Position numbers and translations under genes: made by a program. The notes beneath the pieces are model-generated. The model made no database searches and was not told where the DNA came from. It saw nothing but the letters and a program-made list of their open reading frames with translations. A stretch of DNA of 64,000 nt from JAWLEP01 sp964553045 (GTDB taxonomy: Bacteria; Fermentibacterota; Fermentibacteria; Fermentibacterales; JCC-6): positions 124,001-188,000 of the forward strand of contig CAZKJG010000002.1 in NCBI GenBank assembly GCA_964553045.1, read 5' to 3'. Below are positions 35,896 through 43,971 of this stretch, piece by piece (within the stretch, counting starts at the first letter, position 1; each line of letters starts with the position of its first letter).

Positions 35896-36732
35896 CTAGT
35901 CCAGCAGGTACTCCAGCATGACCTGCAGGTACGGAAGCGCCCTCTCCCGCCGCTGCAGGGCCTCCATCAGCCTGCGGTGGGCCCGGGGCTCGGCTCGGTA
36001 GTGCTCCGGCGCGCCGTCCTGGGGATACTTGGCCAGTGTATCGGCGGCGGCCCTGTGGCGGGCCTCCACCAGGGTCATGGCCGTCGTCAATACGTCCGAG
36101 GAGTCCTCCGGGTGCGGGTAGTGGGGTATCCAGCCTCCCCCGTAGTACTCGTCGACTGCCCCCAGGACGGTCCAGGCGTGCATACGGTGTACAATGGTGT
36201 CCAGGGCCGCCTCCGCCTCCTCTTCGGTGATGTCCCCGGCTGCCCTTCTCCTCTCCAGCGTCTCCAGCCGCCGCTCGAACTCCCGGGACGTGTTCTCCCT
36301 GGCGGTCATGCTCCAGGGCGGCATCATGCGGGTCATCATGGAGGTCCGCATGCGGCTCAGCACCGAGATGCGCTCCCTTGTCAGATCGAACACCGAGGCG
36401 AGGGCCGTCCCGACCGGCCCGGGCCCCATGGAATCGGGTCGAAGGCCTTCCTCCATCCGGTCCAGCCTGCCCAGAAGCGAGTTGGCCCTGCTCCTTTCCA
36501 TGGGCAGGTAGTGGAAGGTGCCCAGGCTGTCGAGGTCCAGCTCCACGGAGTCGATCTCCCGCCACAGGCGCGCCAGAGCCAGAAAACTGTCGGCACGCAT
36601 GACCCTTTTCAGGGTGTCGATATGCTCCAGGTCTGCGGCATGCATCTCCGCCGGAGGTGCGGCTCCGGCGGCCGGGGCGGCCAGAGGCAGCCACATTCCA
36701 GCCAGGAGCACCGCCCGGGTGGTGGGAGGCAT
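35896..36732 (-). CDS. Exported protein of unknown function
   Basis: A 278-residue protein with a signal peptide (R-A-V-L-L-A-G-M-W-L-P-L-A) and a helical, charged mature part rich in Met, Arg and Glu (R-M-R-T-S-M-M-T-R-M-M-P-P-W near the middle). I recognise no family. Its TAG lies in the ribosome binding site of the radical SAM gene, so the two are cotranscribed and likely coupled. The start at ATG 36732 has GGGGGAG upstream; in-frame ATGs at 36777 and 36810 would place a charged segment before the signal peptide. Confidence 0.65.
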   Translation of the reverse strand: MPPTTRAVLLAGMWLPLAAPAAGAAPPAEMHAADLEHIDTLKRVMRADSFLALARLWREIDSVELDLDSLGTFHYLPMERSRANSLLGRLDRMEEGLRPDSMGPGPVGTALASVFDLTRERISVLSRMRTSMMTRMMPPWSMTARENTSREFERRLETLERRRAAGDITEEEAEAALDTIVHRMHAWTVLGAVDEYYGGGWIPHYPHPEDSSDVLTTAMTLVEARHRAAADTLAKYPQDGAPEHYRAEPRAHRRLMEALQRRERALPYLQVMLEYLLD

Positions 36733-36822
36733 TCGGTCTCCCCCGGTTACCTCACCGCTATCATCGCACGGGGCCATCCGGGCCTCCTTCGGGAAAATGG
36801 GGATTGGCACTTCACCGCCTAC

Positions 36823-36838
36823 TATAGATATATCTATA
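36823..36838. promoter_or_regulatory. 16-bp AT palindrome between divergent genes
   Basis: TATAGATATATCTATA is a perfect palindrome in the intergenic region of the exported-protein gene (minus) and the small membrane protein gene (plus). TTGGCA lies 13 bases upstream of it at 36804. It may be an operator or overlap divergent -10 elements. Confidence 0.4.
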
Positions 36839-36874
36839 TGAGGGGGCTGACAAACGAGCAGAGAGGGGTGAGTG

Positions 36875-37237
36875 ATGGAGGAAATCCCGGACGCCGAAGA
36901 ACGGATGCCCGAAGGAGGTGACGAGGAGTCCGAGAGGGAGCGCAGGCTGAGGGTCCTGCACTCCGAGTACGACGCTGCGCTTGAGCGGGAGGACTGGAAC
37001 AGCTTCGAGGAGTCCTACCGGGAGTACCTGGATCTGTATCTCCAGGACGACCCCCACTACGCCGATCCCATGGCCAGGAAGGACTACATACAGCAGCAGC
37101 TCGAGCGCTTCCGGCCCAGGTTCGAAGGCAGCCAGCCCGGCAATAGCGAGCGGCTTATCAGCGTGATAACCTGGACCGTCTTCGGACTGATCGCCCTGGT
37201 TATCGCCTACTTCCTGATCTGGGGCACCAAGGGCTGA
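36875..37237 (+). CDS. Small protein with C-terminal membrane helix
   Basis: A 120-residue protein, mostly acidic and helical (E-E-S-Y-R-E-Y-L-D-L-Y), with one C-terminal membrane segment (about residues 95-115: V-I-T-W-T-V-F-G-L-I-A-L-V-I-A-Y-F). This topology is that of tail-anchored or assembly-factor-like proteins; I recognise no family. ATG 36875 is chosen because GAGAGGGG precedes it; GTG 36872 is an in-frame alternative. It ends one base before the convergent frameshifted gene. Confidence 0.6.
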   Translation: MEEIPDAEERMPEGGDEESERERRLRVLHSEYDAALEREDWNSFEESYREYLDLYLQDDPHYADPMARKDYIQQQLERFRPRFEGSQPGNSERLISVITWTVFGLIALVIAYFLIWGTKG

Positions 37238-37238
37238 A

Positions 37239-37422
37239 TCAACGCCTGCCCGGGGGCAGAAGGGTCATGGTCCCGGTGATGCCGTCGGTGTACATGACGG
37301 TCTTCTCACTGGGCAGCAGGGGGAATTGTGGCCGGCCCGGCCGGATGGAGGGCGTGCAGAGCGCGAGCGCCGCCCCTGCGGTGAGCAGCGCTCGCCCCCA
37401 TATTCCACGGTCTGCTGCTCAT
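37239..37422 (-). pseudogene. Small lipoprotein-like gene with a frameshift
   Basis: ATG 37422 has GGGGGAG seven bases upstream, but its frame ends after 38 codons in poor sequence. Moving one base in the GGGGG run near 37397 joins the start to a second frame that encodes a clean lipoprotein-like signal peptide (A-L-L-T-A-G-A-A-L-A-L-C) and runs to TGA at 37239-37241, one base from the convergent neighbour. The combined product would be about 60 residues. A true frameshift, phase variation in the G run, an unusual ATA start at 37403, or a base-calling error are all possible. Confidence 0.4.
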
Positions 37423-37456
37423 CCGGTTGCTCCCCCGAGGCGGCTGGTGCGCCCTG

Positions 37457-40150
37457 CTACCTGACAACCAGCACCTTCCTGTGCACCACCCTGTCTCCGC
37501 CCTCCACTCTCATGACATACAGCCCGGAGGGCACCGGGTTGCCATCCGCCGTACGGAGGTTCCAGGCCAGCCGGTGGTTCCCGGCGGGTATGGAAGGGGA
37601 TGCCGGACGGGCCACGATCCTTCCCGCCAGGTCGTAGACGCTCACCTGCAGATCTGCGCCACCTTCGGGGACGGCAATGGGCAGCTCCACATGCGAGGAG
37701 GCCGGATTGGGGCATGGCATGCCGACGGTCAGCATCTGTACGGCACCGGGGCCGGCGATGCCGGTTTCCGGCGAAAGTGTGATGCGGAAGGCGAAGTCGC
37801 CCGTGGTGAAGTGGTTCCATCCCTCATCCCGGTTGTGCCACCAGCCGCGGGCTTCCACCGGCTGGTCTACGTCGGTTCCCACCGCCAGTACCTTGGCGTC
37901 CGGCCAGCGGGAGACCAGCCACAGATCGCCCTCCTGCTCCACCGTCACGGAGAACGGTATCTCCAGCCACCCCGGCGCGGCGGGTGCGCTGAGGTCCTCG
38001 AAAGTCTGAAGCGGGTTGTCCACATCGGGCAGTCCCGTGCCGTCGTCCGGACAGAGCGAGGCCCATTCAAAGGGGTCGGTGCTGTTGACGAAGATCCTTC
38101 CGGCGGTGACCTCGAAGGGGGGACCCACCATGGGTGTGTATCGGACCGCGAACATGTCCTCTTCCTGGCTTCCCACCCAGTAGTAGGACTCCCAGGTGCC
38201 GTCCTCGTAGATCATCTCCCAGGTCACCGAGAAGGCCAGCGAGTCGGTGTCGTTGTCGGGGACCCAGTCCTCGGCCACGTCCACGGTGAGAGTAGCGGTA
38301 TGGCTTCCGCTGTCCGCCGGCGTCCATTCGGGGAATGTGCACTGGACCGTCTCCCCGGGTGAGAGCTCGGAAGTGGTCAGGGTTTCGCTGTATACCGAGC
38401 CTCCTCCGTCGTCTATGTCCAGCGTGACGTCGATCGTCTCGCTGTAGGTGCCGGAGTTGGTCACGGAGGCCAGGGGCTGGAATGGCATGAGTACCGTGTT
38501 CTCCTCGTAGGGCCTGACCACGGCGTCGGCGGAGGCGTCGTGCATGGCCCGAATGCCGCAGGCCAGTGTGTCGTTCTCCGGGTAGCCGTCCCCGGTCAGC
38601 GCGGACGCGGCCTCGAATGTCCAGCTGCCGTAGCCGGGCACCGTCCAACTGTCGAAGGAGACGTTCTGGCTGGCGCCGGGGGCCAGGTCGGTGACGTCGG
38701 CCGTATCGGCCCATACCGCGCTGCCGTCCTCGATTATGCTCGCGAAAACGGGAAAGGAAGCGGTGTTGCCGCCCAGGTTGGAGACGGTAACCTCCGGGGT
38801 GATGGTGTTGCCCGACTGCTGGTTCTCGTCGGGAGAGAGGATGTCCACCACCGCGGCGTCGTTGTCCGCCACCGCGCTCACCTGCAGTGCGTATACCTCG
38901 CCTCCGTTGCCCATCTGACGGGCATGCACCGCCTTGCCGGATGCGGTTGCCCACTGGCCGTCATCGCTCACCGAGACGCTGTAGATGGAGCCCGGTTCGT
39001 CTATGTCGTCGAGTATCTGCATGATGACGCCGCCCGCACCGTCGAGGACGGTGACCACGTCGCCGTAGGTGCCGTCGTACTGGCCCCAGCTGCCGGCAAC
39101 TATTACCTCTCCCCCTTCCGAGACGTCCACCGAGGACACCTCGTCGCCGTATTCGGTGTACTGCCACATCTCGGAGGGGTCGCCGGAAGAGGGCCAGTCG
39201 TAAGCAACCAGCCGGCCGCTGTAGGGGTTGAAGGCAAGTGTTCCTCCGGCAGCCGTCTGACCGTCGCCGCTGATGGCCACCGCCGTCACCCAGGAGTCGC
39301 CGGTGACGAAGCTGTCGATCTGAACCCAGTCCGACCCGTCGAACTCCCACATCCGGACCCGGCCGTAGAAGTCGCCCGTGACTATTCTGGTCCCGTCGTC
39401 GGATACGTCCGCCGGCGTCTGGCTGTAGTTGCCGAACGGTGTGCCCACCATCGAGCCGTCGGAGGTATCGAATACGTGCACGCCTTGGGAGGCGTCGTAC
39501 ACGGTTACCACTGCGCGGGTGCCGTCGCCGCAGATGGTCACCCCGTATATGCCGTAGCCGGTGGTGAGAAGCGATGACTCCCAGAGCTGCTGCCCCGTGT
39601 CGGTGTCGACGCAGGAAACCGAGCCGTCTGATTTCGCGTAGACCATTATCCCTGCGGCCTCGCTGCAGTCCTGCTTTCCCGCGCCCGGCGCGGTGACGTC
39701 GGGATTCGAGCCCGGGTCGGTCCAGGCCAGCGTGCCTATCTGTGGCGAGCACGCCGACAGCAGGCCGGCGGCCCCGGCCCCCACGTCCATCTGGGCGCTG
39801 TTCTCGGGGGTGGGCCAGGTCCACAGGGGCGTACCTCCGCCGCAGGTGACGTAGCGGGAGAGGCGGTCGTTGTTCAGGTACCAGGAGGTGAAGATCACCT
39901 GCCCCGAGGCCCCGATCGCGGACTCGTTGGCTATGGCGTTCTCATGGTTGCGGTCGACCCACAGCTGCTGGGCGCGGTAGAGGAGGCTGGCACCCTCCGC
40001 CATAGGCGCAGCGGGCTCCCCGGCCGTCGCCGTGGTCCCGACCTCCTCTGTGACCGTTCTGACCGCCGTACCGTCGATTCCCGGCACGACCTCCGTATCG
40101 TGACCGGACACCATCGCCATCACTGCCGCCATGACCGCCGCTGCGTACAT
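37457..40150 (-). CDS. Large secreted protein with propeller, CARDB-like and FlgD-like domains
   Basis: An 897-residue exported protein. Residues 1-15 form a signal peptide. About 55-430 is a WD40/PQQ-like propeller with repeats such as D-T-D-T-G-Q-Q-L-W-E, V-A-I-S-G-D-G-Q-T-A-A and V-S-V-S-D-D-G-Q-W-A-T. About 440-680 holds two CARDB-like beta domains (P-G-A-S-Q-N-V-S-F, S-P-G-E-T-V-Q-C-T). About 690-810 is a further beta domain. The last 85 residues are a FlgD-like sorting-type domain (S-V-Y-D-L-A-G-R-I-V, P-S-G-L-Y-V-M-R-V). The function is unknown; surface attachment is likely. GGGGAGG lies upstream of the ATG. Confidence 0.75.
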   Translation of the reverse strand: MYAAAVMAAVMAMVSGHDTEVVPGIDGTAVRTVTEEVGTTATAGEPAAPMAEGASLLYRAQQLWVDRNHENAIANESAIGASGQVIFTSWYLNNDRLSRYVTCGGGTPLWTWPTPENSAQMDVGAGAAGLLSACSPQIGTLAWTDPGSNPDVTAPGAGKQDCSEAAGIMVYAKSDGSVSCVDTDTGQQLWESSLLTTGYGIYGVTICGDGTRAVVTVYDASQGVHVFDTSDGSMVGTPFGNYSQTPADVSDDGTRIVTGDFYGRVRMWEFDGSDWVQIDSFVTGDSWVTAVAISGDGQTAAGGTLAFNPYSGRLVAYDWPSSGDPSEMWQYTEYGDEVSSVDVSEGGEVIVAGSWGQYDGTYGDVVTVLDGAGGVIMQILDDIDEPGSIYSVSVSDDGQWATASGKAVHARQMGNGGEVYALQVSAVADNDAAVVDILSPDENQQSGNTITPEVTVSNLGGNTASFPVFASIIEDGSAVWADTADVTDLAPGASQNVSFDSWTVPGYGSWTFEAASALTGDGYPENDTLACGIRAMHDASADAVVRPYEENTVLMPFQPLASVTNSGTYSETIDVTLDIDDGGGSVYSETLTTSELSPGETVQCTFPEWTPADSGSHTATLTVDVAEDWVPDNDTDSLAFSVTWEMIYEDGTWESYYWVGSQEEDMFAVRYTPMVGPPFEVTAGRIFVNSTDPFEWASLCPDDGTGLPDVDNPLQTFEDLSAPAAPGWLEIPFSVTVEQEGDLWLVSRWPDAKVLAVGTDVDQPVEARGWWHNRDEGWNHFTTGDFAFRITLSPETGIAGPGAVQMLTVGMPCPNPASSHVELPIAVPEGGADLQVSVYDLAGRIVARPASPSIPAGNHRLAWNLRTADGNPVPSGLYVMRVEGGDRVVHRKVLVVR

Positions 40151-40375
40151 CGCCGCCTCCCCGCTGAGTCATCTTCTTCCATTCGCTGCCTGGATCAAAA
40201 TATCCCCGTGCGGTCGGCCGGACAAGTCTTGGCGGCCGGTCCGCGGTCCGGATGGCCCTGCCCCCTGCACTCCCGGGGCTACTTGCGATTCAGGCTTCTG
40301 TGGCGTAGCTTCAATTCAGCGTATGCGTCCGGCTATGCGGCTCCGTCCAACCCGGCACTCTGGGGGGAATCCGGC

Positions 40376-41236
40376 TTGGTTCGTGCGGACAGCACTTCAT
40401 GCATGCAAGAGGTTACCGAGATCAGGCGGGGGATGGAGTCCTTTCTGGGACTCCGCTTCGAGGCGGCTCTGCGTCACGGAGCCCTCGAGCCATCCGGGCC
40501 CTCGGGCTTTCCCCGTCTGAAGGAGGCCGGGGACCTGGCGCTCGCGGCCCTGGAGTCCGGTGCCTGGCGTACCCGCAACGAAGCCGTGAAGCTCCTGGGC
40601 CTGACGCTGCATCCCGGCGGCCGGCAGCTGCTGGCGGGTCTTCTGGAGGACCGCACTCCGGCGCCGGCGCTGCACAGGCTGCTGGGCGGCGACTACTTCC
40701 ACTGCGGCTTCGAGCGGCGAAACGCCGTAGCCAGCCTGGCGCTGCTGGGCGAATGGGACGAGGGCATGAACGACCTTGCGGTGCTGGGCCTGTCCGACCC
40801 CTACTACGAGGTGCGTTCGGCCCTGTGCCGCTGGACGGTGACCGTCCTGGCGGGGCGGTGCCGCCTGACGGGCGGGCCGCAGGTCCTGCGGCAAAGCAAT
40901 GCCCTTGTGGAAGCGGTATGCCGTCTGGTGGACGACAGGCGCCTGGAAGTGAGATGTGCGGCCTGGAGGGCCGCCGGCGCGCTGGCCCCGCCGGCCCGGG
41001 TACTGGGATCGTCGGAGACGTACCTGGCCGACCCCAGGGTGAAGATACGGGAGGCGATGCTGGACGCCTACGCTCATCTGCTGCAGCGGTTCGAAAGTGA
41101 TGGAGAGGTCCTTGCGGGAGTGGGCTCCTGCCTGGACAGAATGCTGCTCACCTCGGTGGCCATGCGGCCCAGCTACCCGGTGCGCCGCCGGTACTGGGCC
41201 GTGAAGAGGAAGCTGGAGGAGGCTTGTTCTACCTGA
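40376..41236 (+). CDS. HEAT-like helical repeat protein upstream of mraY
   Basis: A 286-residue soluble helical protein with repeated pairs of Leu/Ala-rich helices (R-N-E-A-V-K-L-L-G-L-T-L, R-R-N-A-V-A-S-L-A-L-L-G, V-R-C-A-A-W-R-A-A-G-A-L-A and V-K-I-R-E-A-M-L-D-A-Y), the pattern of HEAT or ARM repeats that bind other proteins. The start is TTG 40376 with GGGGGGAA six bases upstream; ATG 40403 is an alternative without a good ribosome binding site. Its last codons overlap the TTG of mraY by 13 bases, so the two are coupled. Function unknown. Confidence 0.6.
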   Translation: MVRADSTSCMQEVTEIRRGMESFLGLRFEAALRHGALEPSGPSGFPRLKEAGDLALAALESGAWRTRNEAVKLLGLTLHPGGRQLLAGLLEDRTPAPALHRLLGGDYFHCGFERRNAVASLALLGEWDEGMNDLAVLGLSDPYYEVRSALCRWTVTVLAGRCRLTGGPQVLRQSNALVEAVCRLVDDRRLEVRCAAWRAAGALAPPARVLGSSETYLADPRVKIREAMLDAYAHLLQRFESDGEVLAGVGSCLDRMLLTSVAMRPSYPVRRRYWAVKRKLEEACST

Positions 41237-42348
41237 TAGCCCGGCTGCTGTCCGGGCAGAACGGCGGTGTGGGAGCCCTGCGGGTTCTGGAGTACGTCTC
41301 CGTCCGCTCCATAGGGGCGGCGGTTACCACCCTCCTGCTGGTGGTCCTGATCTCGCCGTCGCTGATACGCCTGCTGCACAGGCGGGGCAGCAGCGACAGA
41401 CAGCGGATGTTCGATGCGCATCTGGGCAAGTCAAAGACGGGAACCCCGACCATGGGCGGACTGATGATACTGGCTTCCCTGCTGGCCAGCATGCTGCTGT
41501 GGAGCGACCTCGCCAGCCCATTTGTCTGGGTGCTGGCCGCCTCCCTGGTGATCTTCGGATGCCTGGGGACAGCCGATGACGTGTCAAAGCTTCGGGGAGG
41601 CGGAGCCGACGCCGGCCTCGGCAGGCCGGCCAAGATCGCCGTTCAGGGCGGTTTCGGTCTGGCCCTGGGCCTCTTCCTCTACCTGCCGCAGACCACTCCC
41701 TTTCCCGAAGGGCTGGTGGACACGATCGGAATACCCTTCCTGAAGCCCGCGGCCTTCGGGGGGGCGGACGTACATCTGGGCTGGCTGTACATACCCTTCG
41801 TGGCCTTTGTCGTTGTTGCCATATCCAACGCGGTCAACCTGATAGACGGCCTGGACGGACTGGCGGCGGGCACCACCATTCCCACCGTTCTGGTCTACGG
41901 GGTGTTCGCCTACGTCCTCAGCAACGCCCGGCTCAGCGAGTACCTGCTGTACGGATTCCTGCCGGGGGTGGAGGAGCTGGTGGTCTTCGCCGCGGCACTG
42001 ATCGGCGCTCTGGTGGGCTTTCTGTGGTACAACTCGTATCCGGCCGAGGTCTTCATGGGAGACACCGGCAGCCTCTCCCTGGGCGGCATGCTGGCGGCCA
42101 TGGTCGTGCTGACCAAGCAGGAGCTGCTGTTCATCCTGGCCGGAGGCCTCTTCATCTTCGTCAACGTGACCCATCTGATCGGTGACCGCATCGGCATTCA
42201 CATGCTGGGCAGGCGGATATTCTACCGTACACCCATACATCACTCCTTCGAGCACATGGGCATCTCCGAGCCCAAGACAGTCCTTCGTCTGGTCACCGTA
42301 GCCCTGGTCCTGGCGGCCATATCACTGGCCACCATCAAGCTGCGCTGA
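41224..42348 (+). CDS. mraY: Phospho-N-acetylmuramoyl-pentapeptide transferase
   Basis: A 374-residue integral membrane enzyme with ten hydrophobic segments. It transfers phospho-MurNAc-pentapeptide from UDP to undecaprenyl phosphate, the first membrane step of peptidoglycan synthesis. Family motifs: G-T-P-T-M-G-G-L near residue 75, G-T-A-D-D-V-S-K near 117, A-V-N-L-I-D-G-L-D-G-L near 205, F-M-G-D-T-G-S-L near 275 and P-I-H-H-S-F-E near 340. It stands outside the usual dcw cell-wall cluster: no mur genes are nearby. TTG is the start, with GGAGGA just upstream inside the preceding gene; the stop overlaps the next ATG (TGATG). Confidence 0.95.
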   Translation: MFYLIARLLSGQNGGVGALRVLEYVSVRSIGAAVTTLLLVVLISPSLIRLLHRRGSSDRQRMFDAHLGKSKTGTPTMGGLMILASLLASMLLWSDLASPFVWVLAASLVIFGCLGTADDVSKLRGGGADAGLGRPAKIAVQGGFGLALGLFLYLPQTTPFPEGLVDTIGIPFLKPAAFGGADVHLGWLYIPFVAFVVVAISNAVNLIDGLDGLAAGTTIPTVLVYGVFAYVLSNARLSEYLLYGFLPGVEELVVFAAALIGALVGFLWYNSYPAEVFMGDTGSLSLGGMLAAMVVLTKQELLFILAGGLFIFVNVTHLIGDRIGIHMLGRRIFYRTPIHHSFEHMGISEPKTVLRLVTVALVLAAISLATIKLR

Positions 42349-43031
42349 TGGGTCCCAGCCTTCTGCTGCTGGGCCGCCTCATATCCCTGGTGGGAGTGGG
42401 GGCGGCCCTGGCCCTGGGGCTGGGTCCCGTCCCGGACATAGTCCTGCTTCCCCTTGCAGCCGTCATCGGCGTCGGGGTGTGGATAGCCAGAAAGGCCCAG
42501 CGGGAAAGGACGGAGCGTAACTGCGACGCGCGAAAGCGGGTTCTCGAGGGTGCGGTGCGGTTGATAGAGAGCGAGAATGCCCTGGACGATACGCGGCTGG
42601 CCTCCCTGGTGGGCATGGACGTGGAGGAAGTCACCAGGCATGTGGACTTCGGAATGAGCAAGGGCTTCCTGCCCGCCGATCCTTCCAGGGGTATGCCCGC
42701 CCCGGGCATGGGCCACCTGATGGTATACCTGGAGCCCACCCCCCTGGGGCTGAGGTGGTTCAACAAGCCGACGCTGAAGATCGGCTTTCAGATCTACGCC
42801 CGAAGATACGGCTGCCACCTCATCACACTGGAACCGGGGCCCAAGCCCGTGGTGGTGGAGATGCAGTACCGCACCCGGTACGGGCACGTCACCCGCAGGT
42901 CATCCACTTCCGTCTTCATCCGCGAAGGGTCCTTGACCGCCCTCTACTTCACCCCGTCTCCCTGGGGGATGATGGCCGCCGGCAAGATCCGTCATCTTGG
43001 TGTCGGGCCCCCGTCCTCGGACGGAGGTTGA
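42348..43031 (+). CDS. Membrane protein of unknown function downstream of mraY
   Basis: A 227-residue protein with two N-terminal hydrophobic segments (about residues 3-25 and 28-47) and a soluble C-terminal part of mixed structure. About residues 60-100 have the helical spacing of a winged-helix-like domain (L-A-S-L-V-G-M-D-V-E-E-V-T-R-H-V). I recognise no family. The ATG overlaps the mraY stop by one base, implying a role linked to the envelope. It is followed by a hairpin with a T-run at 43164-43190. Confidence 0.6.
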   Translation: MGPSLLLLGRLISLVGVGAALALGLGPVPDIVLLPLAAVIGVGVWIARKAQRERTERNCDARKRVLEGAVRLIESENALDDTRLASLVGMDVEEVTRHVDFGMSKGFLPADPSRGMPAPGMGHLMVYLEPTPLGLRWFNKPTLKIGFQIYARRYGCHLITLEPGPKPVVVEMQYRTRYGHVTRRSSTSVFIREGSLTALYFTPSPWGMMAAGKIRHLGVGPPSSDGG

Positions 43032-43078
43032 CGGGGCCGGGCGCCGGGAGGGATATTCGCCGCTCGAAGGGAGATCGT

Positions 43079-43144
43079 ATGCAGTCTCGCCATGAGAGCC
43101 GCCGCATGACCATGCCCGAGCCCCGCCCGGGGCCCCGCGGGTAG
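43079..43144 (+). CDS. Possible 21-residue peptide
   Basis: ATG 43079 has AAGGGA six bases upstream, and the frame stops after 21 codons, rich in Arg and Pro. It lies between the unknown membrane protein and a terminator-like hairpin. It could be a real short peptide, a leader or chance. Confidence 0.3.
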   Translation: MQSRHESRRMTMPEPRPGPRG

Positions 43145-43163
43145 CCGGCTCCCTCCGTGCTTT

Positions 43164-43190
43164 CCCGCGGCTCCGGCCGCGGGGCCTTTT
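43164..43190 (+). terminator. Rho-independent terminator
   Basis: CCCGCGG (43164-43170) pairs with CCGCGGG (43177-43183) around a six-base loop; GCCTTTT follows. It closes the mraY operon before the homocysteine operon. Confidence 0.75.
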
Positions 43191-43239
43191 CGCAGCGTGT
43201 CCTCGAAACTGACGCAGAAGCGAAAGCATGGAGGTGGAC

Positions 43240-43971
43240 GTGTATACCTGGAGATTCTACAGGGAATGGACCAGACCCGGACCGCTGCGGCGAATTCGGG
43301 TCAGAAGCGGCAGCAGCGACCTGGAGATAGCCGCCGGACTCGACTGCACCGAGGAGGCCTGCAGGCTTCTCTTCCGGGCCAGGCGGACCATTCGGGAGCG
43401 AATATCCAAAGAACCGCGTTTCGAGACGGCCCTGACTCCCCTGGAGGCCGCCGGTGGCGAGCCGGAGCCCGTGGCTTCAATGCTTCGGGCCGGCCGGGAC
43501 TGGAACGTGGGGCCGATGGCGGCGGTAGCCGGTGCCATAGCCGGTTTCGTGGGCCGGGGACTGGCCTCCCGGGGCACCGTCATAGTAGAGAACGGGGGGG
43601 ATATATACGCCAGGGGCCCGGGTGAGCTGGCCCTGCGCCTGTACGCCGGCGAGAAGTCCCCGTTCGGCGGTACGGTGGAATTCGCGGTGGATGCCTCGGA
43701 AGGTGTCGGTGTGTGCACCTCCAGCGGTCGCATAGGGCATTCCCTTTCGCTGGGGCGGGCGGACGCGGTTACGGTAGTCGCCGAAGATCCGGCCTGCGCG
43801 GATGCCGCCGCCACGGCGCTGGCCAACCGCATAGGCTCTGCCGCGGACGTGGAGGACGCACTCGAGCTGGCGGCATCCGTGGCATCGGTGCGCGGAGCCC
43901 TGGCCTGCTGCGGCGGTCGCATGGCGGTATGCGGCCTGAGGCTGCTGGCCCCCGAGAGGGGAGGCCGATGA
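43240..43971 (+). CDS. UPF0280/COG2122 ApbE-like protein of homocysteine operon
   Basis: A 243-residue member of the UPF0280 (COG2122) family, distantly related to ApbE FAD:protein transferases. Visible family marks are the N-terminal Y-T-W-R-F-Y-R, the A-A-V-A-G-A-I-A block near residue 93 followed by V-E-N-G-G-D-I-Y, and C-T-S-S-G-R-I-G-H-S-L-S. COG2122 genes occur with NIL-ferredoxin and DUF39 genes in the pathway that makes homocysteine from aspartate semialdehyde and sulfide, as found in methanogens. The start is GTG 43240: GGAGG lies five bases upstream and the family N-terminus begins there; the ATG at 43228 adds four residues. The stop overlaps the next ATG. Confidence 0.85.
   Translation: MYTWRFYREWTRPGPLRRIRVRSGSSDLEIAAGLDCTEEACRLLFRARRTIRERISKEPRFETALTPLEAAGGEPEPVASMLRAGRDWNVGPMAAVAGAIAGFVGRGLASRGTVIVENGGDIYARGPGELALRLYAGEKSPFGGTVEFAVDASEGVGVCTSSGRIGHSLSLGRADAVTVVAEDPACADAAATALANRIGSAADVEDALELAASVASVRGALACCGGRMAVCGLRLLAPERGGR

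Noticed and set aside
39944..40375. Upstream extension of the HEAT-like protein's reading frame
   Set aside because: The added sequence lies opposite the start of the 897-residue protein gene, has no ribosome binding site, and no helical repeat pattern.
43713..43967. Frame extension upstream of the NIL-ferredoxin inside the COG2122 gene
   Set aside because: It is in another frame of a recognised gene; the NIL domain begins at the ATG overlapping the upstream stop.
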